DNA of 64,000 nt from Collibacillus ludicampi. Its GTDB lineage: Bacteria; Bacillota; Bacilli; Tumebacillales; BOQE01. The notes under the pieces are model-generated. The model made no database searches, was not told the origin of the DNA, and saw nothing but the letters and a program-made list of their open reading frames with translations. Positions 43,086 to 54,125 of the stretch are shown piece after piece (position 1 is the first letter of the stretch; every line of letters starts with the position of its first letter). The stretch is from contig NZ_BOQE01000001.1 of assembly GCF_023705585.1 (NCBI RefSeq), forward strand, positions 2,450,710-2,514,709, written 5' to 3'. A program made the translations under genes and the position numbers.

Positions 43086-43883
43086 ATGGCAAAAGGGCTC
43101 ATCGCTATTGATCTCGACGGGACGGCTTTGGATTCGCAACAGAAGATTTCCGACCGTACCAAGCGGGCGCTGCGGGATGCGCGCGCTTCCGGGTATGAAG
43201 TCGTCATTGCGACGGGAAGGCCCCCGCGATCGAGTATTACATATCATCGGGAACTCGGCTTGGACGGACCGATCGTCACGTTTAACGGAGCGTTTGTTCA
43301 TCATGAAAATAAGCCTGATTTTCACTATCATGTACCTCTTGACCGATTGAAGACACTCGAGCTTCTGGAAGAGTGCCGTCGATTTCGGGTACATAATATT
43401 ATGATGGAAATCAAGGATAAATTTTATGTATGGAAGAGGGATGAAATCACTGATTTTCTTTCATATGGGGATACCCCTGCCGCAATAGGTTCCATTGAAG
43501 AGCAATTGTCGGATCATCCGACCGTTTTGTTGGTTCGAACGCCCCTTGAGTACGTTCACCCCTTTATGCAGCAGGTAGGACAGCGTTTTGGTAAGGATGT
43601 GGAATTGCGTTATTGGGGCGACTATTTTCAAGTGATCGAGGTGAAACGGTCCGGCATATCGAAAGTTACCGGTTTGTCACATATCGCCCAAATCATGGGA
43701 ATTACGCGAGAGCAGGTGATCGCTTTCGGCGACTCGGCAAATGATCTGGAAATGATCGAATGGGCGGGACTTGGAGTCGCAATGGGGAATGCACCGGATG
43801 AATTGAAAAAAAGGGCGGATGATGTAACGGAGACGAATGAACAGGATGGTGTCGCAGCTTTTCTGGAAAAGTTGATCTTGTAA
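43086..43883 (+). CDS. HAD-superfamily Cof-type phosphatase
   Basis: 265 residues from the ATG at 43086 (AAGGG upstream). HAD motif I AIDLDGTALDS, motif II IATGR, the C2 cap (about 85-190), motif III Lys in KRSGISKVTGL, and motif IV FGDSANDLEMIEWAG. Cof-type enzymes dephosphorylate sugar phosphates, flavins or pyridoxal phosphate; the substrate here is unknown. Confidence 0.92.
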   Translation: MAKGLIAIDLDGTALDSQQKISDRTKRALRDARASGYEVVIATGRPPRSSITYHRELGLDGPIVTFNGAFVHHENKPDFHYHVPLDRLKTLELLEECRRFRVHNIMMEIKDKFYVWKRDEITDFLSYGDTPAAIGSIEEQLSDHPTVLLVRTPLEYVHPFMQQVGQRFGKDVELRYWGDYFQVIEVKRSGISKVTGLSHIAQIMGITREQVIAFGDSANDLEMIEWAGLGVAMGNAPDELKKRADDVTETNEQDGVAAFLEKLIL

Positions 43884-43958
43884 GATGAGGTCGGTGACCA
43901 CGCTCTCTTTCCGTGAATAGCCTATGGAGAGACCTTTTTACGGGGGGAGTGTGACTCC

Positions 43959-44441
43959 ATGTATCCCTATTTCGGTTATGCGTATCCATACAGAACTCCA
44001 GACGTCACGTCTTGGAAAAAATACATTAAAAATAATGAACGGTTTCTATCTTTATTGAACGAATCCATACGTGATGAGCGAATGGCTCAACAATTTTATG
44101 GTGAGTTGTTTCAGTTTGCCATCACGCCTTTCGAACGCTCGATGATTCAACACGCATTTGTCGATGAACGGAAACATGAACAAATGTTGTTACAAGTGTA
44201 TCGCAATTTGGAAGGAAGAGATCCAGAATTGCCCCATGTTCGTGCACCTGAGGTGCGCGAGTTTACGGAAGGTGTGAAAAAGGCATTCCTTGATGAATTA
44301 GAAGCCCAAGAAACCTACAGAGAGATGATGCTCCTGGTTTCTGGGGAAGCATATGCATTGCGCGATTATTTGTTTGAGATTTGGAGTGACGAAGTGGAAC
44401 ATGCCCAGCGTTTTACCTATATACGTGCGGAACGGACATAA
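43959..44441 (+). CDS. Ferritin-like di-iron protein
   Basis: 160 residues; GGGGGAG before ATG. Four-helix bundle with repeated Glu/His ligands: SIRDERMAQQFYGELF, HAFVDERKHEQMLLQV, FLDELEAQETYREMM and WSDEVEHAQRFTYI, two E-x-x-H pairs and matching Glu residues. Similar proteins of spore formers may act in iron or peroxide handling. Tyr/Pro-rich N-terminus (YPYFGYAYPY). Confidence 0.85.
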   Translation: MYPYFGYAYPYRTPDVTSWKKYIKNNERFLSLLNESIRDERMAQQFYGELFQFAITPFERSMIQHAFVDERKHEQMLLQVYRNLEGRDPELPHVRAPEVREFTEGVKKAFLDELEAQETYREMMLLVSGEAYALRDYLFEIWSDEVEHAQRFTYIRAERT

Positions 44442-44651
44442 GACGATGATATGAACCGTTTATTCATATTCTACGAAGGGGCATCCTTGAAACCTGTGAT
44501 GGGGAGGGATGGCCCATTTATTTTGGGCAGATATGCAATTCAAAAATGAATTTTTAATACAAAATTGTATTCTTGCGTGCTGCACAGATTTTATTAAGCA
44601 TGTAGAATGATTAAAGAGGGTGACAATTCAGAAATAAATAAAAGGAGGGTT

Positions 44652-46043
44652 ATGGAAAATATGACTGTACATCCAGAAAAGGAATGGAATGAAGCAGAAG
44701 CGATTCTCCATTCTTTACAAGATGACATAATGGTGACGAACGTGGACGGGGTTATATTAAGAACAAGTGAAACGACCGGGAAGATTTACGGGGTCGAAAC
44801 GGACGAACTTATCGGAAAATCGGTCTATGAACTGGAAAAAGAAGGACTCTTCACTCCCATTGTTACGCCCATGGTATTAAAAGAAAAAAAGAAAGTGACA
44901 TGTATCCAGACGACGAAAAGAGGAAAAAAGCTGATTGTTACCGGCATTCCGGTCTTCAATCCTCAGGGAGAATTGGTTCGGATTGTGAGCTATTCTCACG
45001 ATATAACAGAACTGATGAATTTGAAGGAATATTTGCGCGCAATGGAGGAAGATATGGAACGAGTGAAGAGTGAGTTAATTATGCTTCGGGATAAACATGC
45101 ATTTGCAGACGGAATCATCGCTAACAGTGCTTCGATGAAGAAAGTGCTTGATGTCTCGACTCGGGTTGCGGAAGTGGATGTCAATGTCCTCTTATTAGGA
45201 GAGTCGGGCGTTGGAAAATCACATCTGGCCAAGTTCATCCATAATAGAAGTCCTCGGTGTAAGGGACCCTTTATTGAGGTGAACTGTGGAGCCATTCCTG
45301 ATTCCTTATTTGAGGCAGAATTTTTCGGATATGAAGCAGGCGCCTTTACTGGAGCCAGTCGGCACGGAAAAATCGGACTGGCTGAGCTGGCAGAGGGAGG
45401 GACTTTATTTTTGGACGAAATCGGTGAATTATCCATCTTAAACCAGGTAAAACTATTAAAATTTATTCAAGAGAAGCGGTTTTATCGTGTAGGGGGAACC
45501 AAAATACGCGAAGTGGATTTTCGGTTAATCGCTGCCACCAATCAGGATCTTACTACAGCCATCAAGGAGAAAAAATTCAGGGAGGATCTCTATTTTCGTT
45601 TGAATGTGGTACCCATCACCGTTCCTCCACTACGCGAACGGCCGGAAGATATCTTACCGCTGATCGAATACTTTTTAAAGTATTTCTCAGAGAAATACAA
45701 CCGTACGAAAACTCTCGACGGTGCAGTGATACAAAAGCTCGTGTACTATACATGGACGGGGAACGTACGTGAATTGATGAACGTGATAGAACAACTCGTA
45801 GTGATGTCTTCATCATCTCTCATTACCGTCGAAAATCTCCCGAGTCATATAAGAGCTCCCTATGATTCACTTTCCTTTGGGGAAGAAGATCATCGAACGT
45901 TGCCTGAGATTTTGGCGAATGTGGAAAGACAGGTGCTAACAAGAGCGAGAAAACGTTATAAAACTACGTTTGAAATCGCCAAAGCCCTAGGGATTAGCCA
46001 GCCATCTGTGGTCAGAAAAATGAAAAAACATAAAATAAAATGA
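44652..46043 (+). CDS. Sigma-54-dependent activator with PAS domain, RocR/BkdR-like
   Basis: 463 residues from the ATG at 44652 (AGGAGG close upstream; 44661 also possible). PAS domain about 10-125, a coiled linker, then the AAA+ domain: Walker A GESGVGKS (183-190), GAFTGA (230-235, contacts sigma-54), Walker B GTLFLDEIGE, and R-finger region FREDLYFRLNVVPITVPPLR. C-terminal Fis-type HTH (FEIAKALGISQPSVVRKMKK). A sigma-54 promoter lies 3 nt after its stop, so it likely activates the aminotransferase operon; the PAS domain would sense the inducer. Confidence 0.95.
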   Translation: MENMTVHPEKEWNEAEAILHSLQDDIMVTNVDGVILRTSETTGKIYGVETDELIGKSVYELEKEGLFTPIVTPMVLKEKKKVTCIQTTKRGKKLIVTGIPVFNPQGELVRIVSYSHDITELMNLKEYLRAMEEDMERVKSELIMLRDKHAFADGIIANSASMKKVLDVSTRVAEVDVNVLLLGESGVGKSHLAKFIHNRSPRCKGPFIEVNCGAIPDSLFEAEFFGYEAGAFTGASRHGKIGLAELAEGGTLFLDEIGELSILNQVKLLKFIQEKRFYRVGGTKIREVDFRLIAATNQDLTTAIKEKKFREDLYFRLNVVPITVPPLRERPEDILPLIEYFLKYFSEKYNRTKTLDGAVIQKLVYYTWTGNVRELMNVIEQLVVMSSSSLITVENLPSHIRAPYDSLSFGEEDHRTLPEILANVERQVLTRARKRYKTTFEIAKALGISQPSVVRKMKKHKIK

Positions 46044-46045
46044 AT

Positions 46046-46062
46046 TTGGCATGTGATTTGCA
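46046..46062 (+). promoter_or_regulatory. Sigma-54 (SigL) -24/-12 promoter
   Basis: TTGGCATG, 4-nt spacer TGAT, TTGC. The GG (46048-46049) and GC (46060-46061) are exactly 12 nt apart, as required. It lies 44 nt before the aminotransferase start. Confidence 0.9.
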
Positions 46063-46105
46063 ATAGTATTGGGGTGAACAAACGGGAAAGAAAGGTTGAT
46101 GCTAG

Positions 46106-47440
46106 GTGGATAACTGGGAGCACTTAATGAAGCGCATGCCAGAGCTTCTGGCGCCGAGTATGGCGAAAGATCATCCGAACCTTCCGGTCGTGAAAGCGGA
46201 AGGTTGCTATTATTACGGGGTGGATGGACGGAAGTATCTGGATTTTACCTCCGGAATCGCTGTGACGAATACAGGTCATCGTCATCCAAAGGTAGTCGAA
46301 GCCATCAAACAAGCGACCGACCAGTTGCTGCACGGTCCATCCGGAGTCGTTATGTATGATTCCATTCTTCGATTGGCGGAGGAACTGGTCACTATCATGC
46401 CCAAGGGGTTAGACTGTTTCTTTTTCGCAAATAGCGGTACAGAAGCTGTGGAAGGGGCGATCAAATTAGCCAAGCATGTGACGAGAAGACCCTATGTCCT
46501 ATCATTTACCGGTTGTTTTCACGGTCGGTCGATGGGAGCGCTGAGCGTGAGTACCTCCAAGAGCAAATACAGGAGATTTCTGCAGCCGGGAGGTTTAACG
46601 TATCAAATTCCCTATGCCAATCCAAGAGAATGTCCCCCGGGGCAGAGTCCTGAACAATATTGTGCACAGAAGTTAGAAAAAGATCTAACAGCTCTGTTCA
46701 ATCATCAGGTGACTCCGGAAGAAGTGGCTTGCATGATCCTTGAACCTGTTCAGGGAGAAGGGGGATATATCGTTCCGCCAAGGGAATGGTTGAAGAAAGT
46801 GAGAGAGATTTGTGATCGGTATGATATTTTACTGATCTTTGATGAGGTACAAACGGGCTTCGGGAGAACTGGAGACTGGTTTGCCGCACAAACATTCGGC
46901 GTTACTCCGGATATTATGGCGATCGCCAAGGGAATCGCATCAGGACTGCCACTCAGTGCCACAGTCTCTTCAAAAGAATTGATGAAACGCTGGCCGCTTG
47001 GCAGCCACGGTACGACTTTTGGAGGAAATCCGCTGGCGTGTTCAGCCGCTTTGGCAACGATTCAGGTAATAAAAGAAGAGCGACTGATCGAAAATGCAAG
47101 AAACATGGGACGATATGCCCGCAATCAATTGGAGGATATCAAGAGAAAACATCCTACCATCGGTGATGTTCGCTCAATAGGACTGATGATTGGAATTGAA
47201 ATTGTTGATCCTTACACCGGAGAACCGAACGGAAAAGGGTTGTTAAACATTTTAAATAAATGTTTGGAGAAGGGGGTTCTCTTCTATTTGTGTGGCAATC
47301 GTGGAGAAGTCATACGTATGATTCCACCATTAACCGTGAGCAAAGAACAAATCGACGAGGGGCTTCACATCCTCGACGAGGCTCTCAAAGAGTACGAAGC
47401 GGAAGTCGGTATTACAGGTACTACTCGTATTACCTGCTGA
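46106..47440 (+). CDS. Class III aminotransferase (4-aminobutyrate-type)
   Basis: 444 residues (GTG at 46106; ATG at 46127 behind GGGAG would remove 7). PLP fold type [52 protein letters not shown], and the PLP Lys in [12 protein letters not shown]. Closest in pattern to GabT/ornithine-type enzymes. With the ureohydrolase next to it, the likely substrates are 4-aminobutyrate or putrescine released from a guanidino compound. Under sigma-54 control. Confidence 0.9.
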   Translation: MDNWEHLMKRMPELLAPSMAKDHPNLPVVKAEGCYYYGVDGRKYLDFTSGIAVTNTGHRHPKVVEAIKQATDQLLHGPSGVVMYDSILRLAEELVTIMPKGLDCFFFANSGTEAVEGAIKLAKHVTRRPYVLSFTGCFHGRSMGALSVSTSKSKYRRFLQPGGLTYQIPYANPRECPPGQSPEQYCAQKLEKDLTALFNHQVTPEEVACMILEPVQGEGGYIVPPREWLKKVREICDRYDILLIFDEVQTGFGRTGDWFAAQTFGVTPDIMAIAKGIASGLPLSATVSSKELMKRWPLGSHGTTFGGNPLACSAALATIQVIKEERLIENARNMGRYARNQLEDIKRKHPTIGDVRSIGLMIGIEIVDPYTGEPNGKGLLNILNKCLEKGVLFYLCGNRGEVIRMIPPLTVSKEQIDEGLHILDEALKEYEAEVGITGTTRITC

Positions 47441-47455
47441 GGAGGAAGAGGAAAC

Positions 47456-48433
47456 ATGTATCAACCAAAAGATGCTTCAAAATCTCCACGTTTCTGCGGT
47501 GTACGAACATTTATGCGGTTAGAACACATTCAGACAACACAAGATGTAGACTTTGTCGTCATCGGTGTCCCTTTTGATACGGGTGCGACCAACCGTACGG
47601 GTCAACGCGGAGGTCCGCAACATATTCGCAATGCTTCCATCCTTCTGCGTCCGTATAACCCTGACCAAGATATTCAGATTTTTCAGTTTTGCTCAGGGAT
47701 TGATTATGGAGATATCGATGTGGTTCCAGGAAACATTCATAAGACATACGAAAACATCGAGAGGGAACTCACCAAGATTCTAGAGGGAAATATTACTCCT
47801 GTCATTCTGGGAGGGGATCATTCGATTTCATTAGGCAATTTACGGGCTTTTGCCAAAAAATTTGGTCCTGTTTCCCTAATCCATTTTGATTCGCACAGTG
47901 ATACGTGGGACCACTATTACGGTGAAAAGTATATGCATGGAACTCCGTTCCGCCGGGCGGTAGAAGAAGGATTGCTAGACGTGGATCATTCCATTCAAAT
48001 CGGTATGCGCGGCCCTCTGTACGGCCCTGAGGATATAAGGGAAGCGAGAGATCTTGGATTCGAAGTAATTCCGATGTCAGAAGTAAGGAAGATCGGTTAC
48101 GCGGAGGTCTTGCGGCGTATTCATCTGCGTGTTGCCGATCGTCCTGCCTTCGTTTCATTTGACATCGATTTTGTCGATCCGGCTTATGCTCCCGGTACAG
48201 GAACACCCGAAGTGTGCGGGCCGACAAGCTATGAAGCGATCGAACTGGTTCGGGGACTACATGGACTCAATCTCGTGGGATTTGATTTGGTTGAAGTACT
48301 GCCGAATTATGACCATGGAGAAATAACCGGCGGACTCGCGGCGGCAATCGCATATGAAATGATCACTTTAATCGCGATGAAGAAACGAGATGATCAGAAT
48401 CAAGCGATATTGACGAACCATGTGAAAGCGTAA
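47456..48433 (+). CDS. Ureohydrolase (agmatinase/guanidinobutyrase family)
   Basis: 325 residues; GGAGGAAG before ATG. All Mn ligands present: GGDHS, HFDSHSDTWDHY (H-x-D-x-H-x-x-x-D type) and SFDIDFVDPAYAPGTGTPE. Splits a guanidino group into urea plus an amine. Agmatine or 4-guanidinobutyrate are the best candidates because the operon also has a GABA-type aminotransferase. Substrate cannot be decided from the sequence. Confidence 0.92.
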   Translation: MYQPKDASKSPRFCGVRTFMRLEHIQTTQDVDFVVIGVPFDTGATNRTGQRGGPQHIRNASILLRPYNPDQDIQIFQFCSGIDYGDIDVVPGNIHKTYENIERELTKILEGNITPVILGGDHSISLGNLRAFAKKFGPVSLIHFDSHSDTWDHYYGEKYMHGTPFRRAVEEGLLDVDHSIQIGMRGPLYGPEDIREARDLGFEVIPMSEVRKIGYAEVLRRIHLRVADRPAFVSFDIDFVDPAYAPGTGTPEVCGPTSYEAIELVRGLHGLNLVGFDLVEVLPNYDHGEITGGLAAAIAYEMITLIAMKKRDDQNQAILTNHVKA

Positions 48434-48486
48434 GAAAGAGGATGTGACGTTTTGGTAGACTAAAAAACTTAGAGGGGGTATCACTC

Positions 48487-49890
48487 ATGAATCTACTTGA
48501 TACCGGTATGATCATTCTGTATTTTTCCGTTATGATTGCGATCGGTGTAATAGGCTCTAAAAGAGCGAAAACATCGGAAGACTTTGCATTGGCGGGAAGA
48601 AATCTTGGGTTTTTTATGTATCTTGGCTGTCTTTGCGCAGTCATTCTTGGGGGAGCGTCCACCATCGGCACAGCCAGACTGGGTTATGAATTTGGCATTT
48701 CCGGAATGTGGTTTGTGACCATGATCGGCCTCGGAATCATGTGTCTCGGTCTCTTTTTCATTCATCGGATTTCCGGGTTTAAAGTGACGACAATCAGTGA
48801 ATTGTTGGGAAAACGCTACAATGAAAATACGAGATTGATTAGCGCTTGTGTCGCAGCGATCTATGCATTGATGGTTTCAGTCACTCAAGTGATCGGGATG
48901 GGCTCGATTATCCACGCGGTGCTGGGGTGGGATAATACGTCATCAAAGTTGATCGGCGGTGGAATCGTCCTGTTTTATACCATTCTTGGCGGTATGTGGA
49001 GCGTTACGATGACTGACATTATTCAGTTTATGATCAAGACGGTCGGAATTTTTTTCATCATGCTCCCTCTAAGCTTGGTGCATGCGGGAGGATTGGGGGG
49101 GCTTGTTACTAAGCTGCCGGAGCATTATTTTGATCTTTCGAGTATGGGTATAGGCAAAATTTTTCAATATTTCTTGCTTTACACACTAGGGATGGTTGTC
49201 TCACAGGATATCTGGCAACGGATCTTCACGGCGAAAACCACGAAAATTTCACGAGTTGGTGCCGTTAGCGCGGGAATTTACGGCATAGCGTACGCATTAG
49301 CGTTGAGTTTGATCGGTATGTGTGCACTTGTCGTTCTTCCAACAGTAAAAGAAACACAAAATGTATTTGCCAATATGGCACTAACGATCCTTCCTTCAGG
49401 TTTGCTGGGAATTGTTCTTGCCAGTGTATGTTCCGCACTCATGTCTACAGCTTCCGGAACACTGTTGGCATCTTCTACGTTAATCACACATGATATTATG
49501 AAGCATTTCTGGTTTAAAAATTTAGAGGAGAAGCGTTTCATCTTGCTTTCCAGGGTGATCACCTGTCTGGTGGGCTTTCTTGCAATCACATTTGCGATCT
49601 GGATTCAAGATGTGCTAGTGGCGCTTGATGTCGCATATGCCATTTTAACGGGAGCGATTTTTGTTCCTGTTGTGATTGGATTCTATTGGAAAAAAGCGAC
49701 TGCAAAAGCAGGATTTTATTCTATCATCATTGGGGCGATCGTTGTACTGGCAGGGCTGGCGATCGAAGGTATCAGCGCTACTACTCCTATCATTTACGGA
49801 ATGGTCACCAGTTTTCTTGTCATAATCATGGCTTCCTATATGACCCAATCAAAAACGGATTCACCGTTTGAAGTAACGATGTCGGATTAA
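48487..49890 (+). CDS. Sodium:solute symporter (SSS family)
   Basis: 467 residues, about 13 TM segments. Family blocks: FALAGRNLGFFMYLGCLCAV, TISELLGKRYNENTRL, VSQDIWQRIFTAKTTK, SALMSTASGTLLASSTLI. Likely imports the substrate of the ureohydrolase with Na+. Last gene of the sigma-54 operon. AGAGGGGG before ATG. Confidence 0.92.
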   Translation: MNLLDTGMIILYFSVMIAIGVIGSKRAKTSEDFALAGRNLGFFMYLGCLCAVILGGASTIGTARLGYEFGISGMWFVTMIGLGIMCLGLFFIHRISGFKVTTISELLGKRYNENTRLISACVAAIYALMVSVTQVIGMGSIIHAVLGWDNTSSKLIGGGIVLFYTILGGMWSVTMTDIIQFMIKTVGIFFIMLPLSLVHAGGLGGLVTKLPEHYFDLSSMGIGKIFQYFLLYTLGMVVSQDIWQRIFTAKTTKISRVGAVSAGIYGIAYALALSLIGMCALVVLPTVKETQNVFANMALTILPSGLLGIVLASVCSALMSTASGTLLASSTLITHDIMKHFWFKNLEEKRFILLSRVITCLVGFLAITFAIWIQDVLVALDVAYAILTGAIFVPVVIGFYWKKATAKAGFYSIIIGAIVVLAGLAIEGISATTPIIYGMVTSFLVIIMASYMTQSKTDSPFEVTMSD

Positions 49891-49891
49891 G

Positions 49892-49916
49892 GGAGGGGGT
49901 TCGCCTCCTTTTTTTT
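49892..49916 (+). terminator. Terminator of the sigma-54 operon
   Basis: GGAGG (49892-49896) / CCTCC (49904-49908) followed by eight Ts. Confidence 0.8.
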
Positions 49917-49950
49917 GCAATTAAGACTTTTCGCCATGCATAGATGCTGT

Positions 49951-50001
49951 TATAGTATAAGTAAGCATAAAGTAAACCTTAATGGAAATGGGGTTAACAA
50001 T
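49951..50001 (+). promoter_or_regulatory. Biotin operon promoter with BirA-type operator
   Basis: A -10 box TATAGT (49951-49956) has only a weak -35. Downstream, AGTAAACC (49971-49978) and GGTTAACA (49992-49999) are imperfect dyad arms separated by 13 nt, the arm sequence and spacing known for the Bacillus bio operator (GTTAACC...GGTTAAC). Biotinyl-AMP-bound BirA should repress here. Confidence 0.7.
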
Positions 50002-50847
50002 TTGGGTGCCGTATTTAGTGTGCGTATGCGTGCCTCACAAGAGTCTATGCACATCTCCGGCGGAGAGAGGTTGGCCGAAGAAGAACGAGTCAGGGAAATC
50101 GCCCATTCTCTCATTGAAAGGGCACTCACCCATGAGAGAGGGGGACCCGATAGCATTCATCTCACGATCGATAAAATGGATCGATCCGACATTCAATCCA
50201 TTGCTGCTTTACCGATTTCGACGATCCCCGTGAGAGACGTTCATGAAGGATATGCAGCCGCACAGCGGAAGTTGGTGGAAGCGGGGATTCCTTCTGCGAT
50301 CGCCGCACATGCAATCGATCTATTAAAAAAGGGCCCCGGCCCTCAAGGAACCGTCATGAGAGGTGCCGTACTCATGGACGTACAAACGGGAGAACGATTG
50401 GAACCTGACATTGCAAGAGGCGTTCGGGTCAGCCGCTTCGACTGGAAAGAAGAGACCTTGCGATCATGGATGGACGAAGTTTCATCTTTCGGCTTCAATC
50501 GTTCACGCATCTGGGAAGCGATCGCGCTTGCCAGCAAAGTGGCTGCCGCACCAGGGGTCCTTGCAGAAATATGCTGGTCGGATGATCCCAGCTATGTGAC
50601 GGGATATGTAAGCTCTCCGTCGCTCGGTTATGTGCGCATTCCTCATTTGAAGGAGAAAGGGGATCCCGTAGGAGGACGTATTTTCTTCGTTGACCGGCAA
50701 CAAACGGATATTTCCACACTCATTCACTATTTGGAAAAACAGGCGGTTTGGATCGACCAGCTTCCTGAGAATCTAATTATACCATCACCACAGGAAATAG
50801 CCGTTGGTGTCATTCATGGAACAGATGAAAGAACAGGAAAAGATTAA
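50002..50847 (+). CDS. bioW: 6-carboxyhexanoate-CoA ligase (pimeloyl-CoA synthetase), BioW
   Basis: 282 residues from TTG at 50002, chosen by alignment (FSVRMRAS...HISGGERL near the BioW N-terminus). Blocks: [57 protein letters not shown]. Activates pimelate to pimeloyl-CoA, the start substrate of BioF. First gene of the bio operon; the BirA-type operator overlaps the leader. Confidence 0.95.
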   Translation: MGAVFSVRMRASQESMHISGGERLAEEERVREIAHSLIERALTHERGGPDSIHLTIDKMDRSDIQSIAALPISTIPVRDVHEGYAAAQRKLVEAGIPSAIAAHAIDLLKKGPGPQGTVMRGAVLMDVQTGERLEPDIARGVRVSRFDWKEETLRSWMDEVSSFGFNRSRIWEAIALASKVAAAPGVLAEICWSDDPSYVTGYVSSPSLGYVRIPHLKEKGDPVGGRIFFVDRQQTDISTLIHYLEKQAVWIDQLPENLIIPSPQEIAVGVIHGTDERTGKD

Positions 50848-50870
50848 TGGTTACAGAAGGAGGAAGAAAC

Positions 50871-52268
50871 ATGGCGCTTCTGTCCTATAAAGAATTGGCG
50901 GAAAAAAACAAGAAGTATCTCTGGCATCCGTTTACTCAGATGAAAGATTATTTGGCGGATGATCCCGTAATTATCGAGAGCGGACAAGGGCGAAAATTGC
51001 GTGATGTGCAAGGGAATGAGTATTGGGATGGTGTTTCGTCGATTTGGTTGAATGTGCACGGGCACCGGGTACCCGAATTGGATCAGGCGATACGTGACCA
51101 ACTGGATAAGATCGCCCACTCCACACTACTCGGTCAAGCGAATGTGCCGGCGATCTTGTTGGCGGAACAACTTGTGGCGATTGCACCTGAAGGACTGACG
51201 AAAGTATTTTACTCCGATTCCGGAGCGGAAGCGGTAGAGATCGCCATTAAAATGGCGTATCAGTATTGGCAACATAAAGGACGGCCGGAGAAAAACAAAT
51301 TTCTCACGATGAAAGAGGCTTATCATGGAGACACGATCGGGTCGGTCTCGGTCGGGGCGATCGAATTGTATCATCAAGCGTTCTCTCATCTTCTCTTCCC
51401 GACAGAAAAGGTTCCCTATCCGCATACATATCGAAGCCCGTTTGGTGACACCCCCGAAGCAGTTCTGAAAGGGTCTTTGCAGGAAGTGGAAAAGGTATTG
51501 CAGGAAAAAGCGGGTACCCTTGCAGCTGTGATCGTGGAACCGGTCGTTCAGGGAGCAAGCGGCATCATCGTTATGCCGGACGGTTATATGAAAGGGCTGC
51601 GCGAGTTGTGCACCCGCTATGATGTGCTCTTGATTGCTGATGAAGTGGCAACAGGATTCGGACGAACCGGAAAAATGTTCGCATGCGAACATGACGGCAT
51701 TACACCGGATCTGATGACGGTTGCCAAAGGAATCACCGGCGGCTATCTACCCGTGGCGGCTACGTTAACAACAGAGAAGATTTATGAAGCGTTTTTAGGT
51801 GACTTCGCGGAGAAGAAGACATTTTTCCACGGTCATTCGTATACGGGTAACCAGTTGGGGTGTGCGGTCGCACTTGCCAATCTTGAACTCTTCCGCAAAC
51901 GGGATTTGGTCAATGATGTCGCACGCAAAAGCTTGTATGTGCAAGAAAGACTCGAAACATTTAAAGAGTTTACGCACGTCGGTGACATCAGACAAAAAGG
52001 ATTGATGATCGGTATCGAATTGGTCAGGGATAAAGTCACAAAGGAACCTTTCGCTTGGGAAGAGCGAATCGGTGTCAAGGTGTGCCGCCGTGCGCGCGAA
52101 CTGGGTATGCTCATCCGCCCGTTGGGCAACGTGGTCGTATTCATGCCTCCGCTAGGTTCTACACGTGAGGAACTCGACCAAATGCTCGATATTTTGTATC
52201 AAGCGATTCACGATGTCACAGAAAAAGAGGTAGCAAAACGTCATGGAACGGTTGCGACACGAGCTTGA
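50871..52268 (+). CDS. bioA: Adenosylmethionine-8-amino-7-oxononanoate aminotransferase, BioA
   Basis: 465 residues from the ATG at 50871 behind AGGAGG. Signature [10 protein letters not shown] at the N-terminus, [10 protein letters not shown]-type [47 protein letters not shown] and PLP Lys in [15 protein letters not shown]. Transfers the amino group from SAM to 8-amino-7-oxononanoate (KAPA) to give 7,8-diaminopelargonate (DAPA). Overlaps bioF by 26 nt. Confidence 0.96.
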   Translation: MALLSYKELAEKNKKYLWHPFTQMKDYLADDPVIIESGQGRKLRDVQGNEYWDGVSSIWLNVHGHRVPELDQAIRDQLDKIAHSTLLGQANVPAILLAEQLVAIAPEGLTKVFYSDSGAEAVEIAIKMAYQYWQHKGRPEKNKFLTMKEAYHGDTIGSVSVGAIELYHQAFSHLLFPTEKVPYPHTYRSPFGDTPEAVLKGSLQEVEKVLQEKAGTLAAVIVEPVVQGASGIIVMPDGYMKGLRELCTRYDVLLIADEVATGFGRTGKMFACEHDGITPDLMTVAKGITGGYLPVAATLTTEKIYEAFLGDFAEKKTFFHGHSYTGNQLGCAVALANLELFRKRDLVNDVARKSLYVQERLETFKEFTHVGDIRQKGLMIGIELVRDKVTKEPFAWEERIGVKVCRRARELGMLIRPLGNVVVFMPPLGSTREELDQMLDILYQAIHDVTEKEVAKRHGTVATRA

Positions 52269-53412
52269 GAGCATCCGAAATAAGGGACTGTACCGCCGGT
52301 TGCGCAGGATGGAAAGCGCGGCGAGCACCAGGGTAATTGTCGATGGACGCGAGATGCTCATGTGTGCGTCCAACAATTATTTGGGGCTTGCAGATGATCA
52401 CCGCCTGATTGAAGCAGCCATCGAGGCGATTCGCAAATATGGTACCGGTTCTTCCGGGTCGCGCTTAACGACGGGGAATACCGCTTTGCACGAACAGTTG
52501 GAAGAGAGAATTGCCCGTTTTAAAGGTACGGAAGCGGCAATTGTTTTCAACACAGGATACATGGCAAACGTGGCGGCGATGACAGCACTTGCCACTGCGG
52601 GAGACGTAATTTTCTCGGATGAATGGAACCATGCGAGTTTGATCGACGGTTGCCGCCTTTCGAAAGCGGATGTGGTGATCTACCGCCATGCGGATCTTAA
52701 AGACCTTGAAGAAAAACTGATGCGCTATCGCTCCGGCAAGCGGAACTTGATTGTAACAGACGGTGTTTTTTCGATGGATGGCGATATCGCAAATCTTCCG
52801 GGGATCGTGGAGTTGGCCGAACGATACGGGGCGTGGGTGATGGTGGATGATGCGCATGCGACGGGTGTCTTGGGACGTCGCGGCGCAGGGACGGTCGAAC
52901 ATTTCGATTTGCACGGACGGGTACACATCCAAATGGGAACTTTATCGAAAGCGGTCGGGGCGGAAGGCGGTTACATCGCTGGTACGCACGAATTAATCGA
53001 ATATTTACGGAACTGTGCCCGACCGTTTATCTTTTCCACTGCACTTTCCCCCGGTGTGATCGGTACGGCTCTGACCGCTATTGATTTGATTGAAAACGAG
53101 CCGGAACGACGCGCTCGCTTGTCCTTGATCAGCAAGAGAGTAAGGGAAGAGCTGATAGAGATGGGCTTTCGGGTCATGTCGGGAGAGACACCGATTCTTC
53201 CGATTTTGATCGGAGAAGCGGAGAGAGCGGTTGAGTTTTCCCATCACTTGGAAGAACAAGGGGTTTTTGCCCCGGCCATACGTCCTCCCTCCGTACCGCA
53301 GGGGACATCACGTATTCGCCTGACGCTCATGGCCACACATACCGATGAAGACGTGAGAGACATTCTCGGCGCTTTTGCGAGAATCGGTCAGAAGATGGGA
53401 GTGATAAGATGA
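52243..53412 (+). CDS. bioF: 8-amino-7-oxononanoate synthase, BioF
   Basis: 389 residues. Alpha-oxoamine synthase with [50 protein letters not shown] and PLP Lys in [17 protein letters not shown]. Condenses pimeloyl-CoA with alanine. Start inside the bioA end, stop overlapping bioD by 4 nt. Confidence 0.96.
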   Translation: MERLRHELESIRNKGLYRRLRRMESAASTRVIVDGREMLMCASNNYLGLADDHRLIEAAIEAIRKYGTGSSGSRLTTGNTALHEQLEERIARFKGTEAAIVFNTGYMANVAAMTALATAGDVIFSDEWNHASLIDGCRLSKADVVIYRHADLKDLEEKLMRYRSGKRNLIVTDGVFSMDGDIANLPGIVELAERYGAWVMVDDAHATGVLGRRGAGTVEHFDLHGRVHIQMGTLSKAVGAEGGYIAGTHELIEYLRNCARPFIFSTALSPGVIGTALTAIDLIENEPERRARLSLISKRVREELIEMGFRVMSGETPILPILIGEAERAVEFSHHLEEQGVFAPAIRPPSVPQGTSRIRLTLMATHTDEDVRDILGAFARIGQKMGVIR

Positions 53413-54125
53413 ACGGATTCTTTGTAACCGCAACCGATACGGAAGTGGGCAAGACTCTGGTCACCGGGGGATTGGCTGGAGCGCTCAGGAAAAAGGGGCT
53501 CGATATCGGTGTGTATAAACCGGTACAGAGCGGTCATCTGACACACCAACCGGAAGGTGACGCGGCACGGTTAAAAAGGCTGTCGGGAGTCGATGATCCG
53601 CTTGAGGAGATTTGTCCTTATTCATTCAGCGAACCTGTGGCCCCGCGATTGGCGATTCAACGCTCACAAAAACAGGTACGGTCTCATGATGTGATTGCCG
53701 GTTACGAACGTCTGAAACGAAAGCACAGGTACCTTCTTGTAGAGGGGGCGGGAGGAATCGCAGTGCCTTATGTAGAGGACGCGTTGGTTGTCGATATTGC
53801 TAAAACGCTGGCTTTACCTTTGCTTGTGGTGGCAAGACCGGATCTCGGGACGGTAAACCATACGGTTTTGACGATTGAATATGCCCGTTCGCGGGGACTT
53901 CAAGTGGCCGGTGTAATCCTTTCCGGCTGTGGACGAAGGCAGCCCATCAGTCTGTCGGAATCACATAATCCCGGGATGATCGAAGAACTTGCAAATGTGC
54001 GGGTTCTTGGAAAAGTTCCTTGGTTGGGGGACCGACCGGACGAATCCAGGATTGTAGAGGCGATTGAGGAACATGTTGATTTGAAATCGATTCAAGAGGT
54101 ATTGATAGGGGGAGAAAAAGAATGA
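53409..54125 (+). CDS. bioD: Dethiobiotin synthetase, BioD
   Basis: 238 residues. P-loop TATDTEVGKTLVTGG, YKPVQSG, VEGAGGIAVPY. ATP-dependent carboxylation closing the ureido ring of dethiobiotin. ATGA overlaps on both sides show translational coupling with bioF and bioB. Confidence 0.95.
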   Translation: MNGFFVTATDTEVGKTLVTGGLAGALRKKGLDIGVYKPVQSGHLTHQPEGDAARLKRLSGVDDPLEEICPYSFSEPVAPRLAIQRSQKQVRSHDVIAGYERLKRKHRYLLVEGAGGIAVPYVEDALVVDIAKTLALPLLVVARPDLGTVNHTVLTIEYARSRGLQVAGVILSGCGRRQPISLSESHNPGMIEELANVRVLGKVPWLGDRPDESRIVEAIEEHVDLKSIQEVLIGGEKE

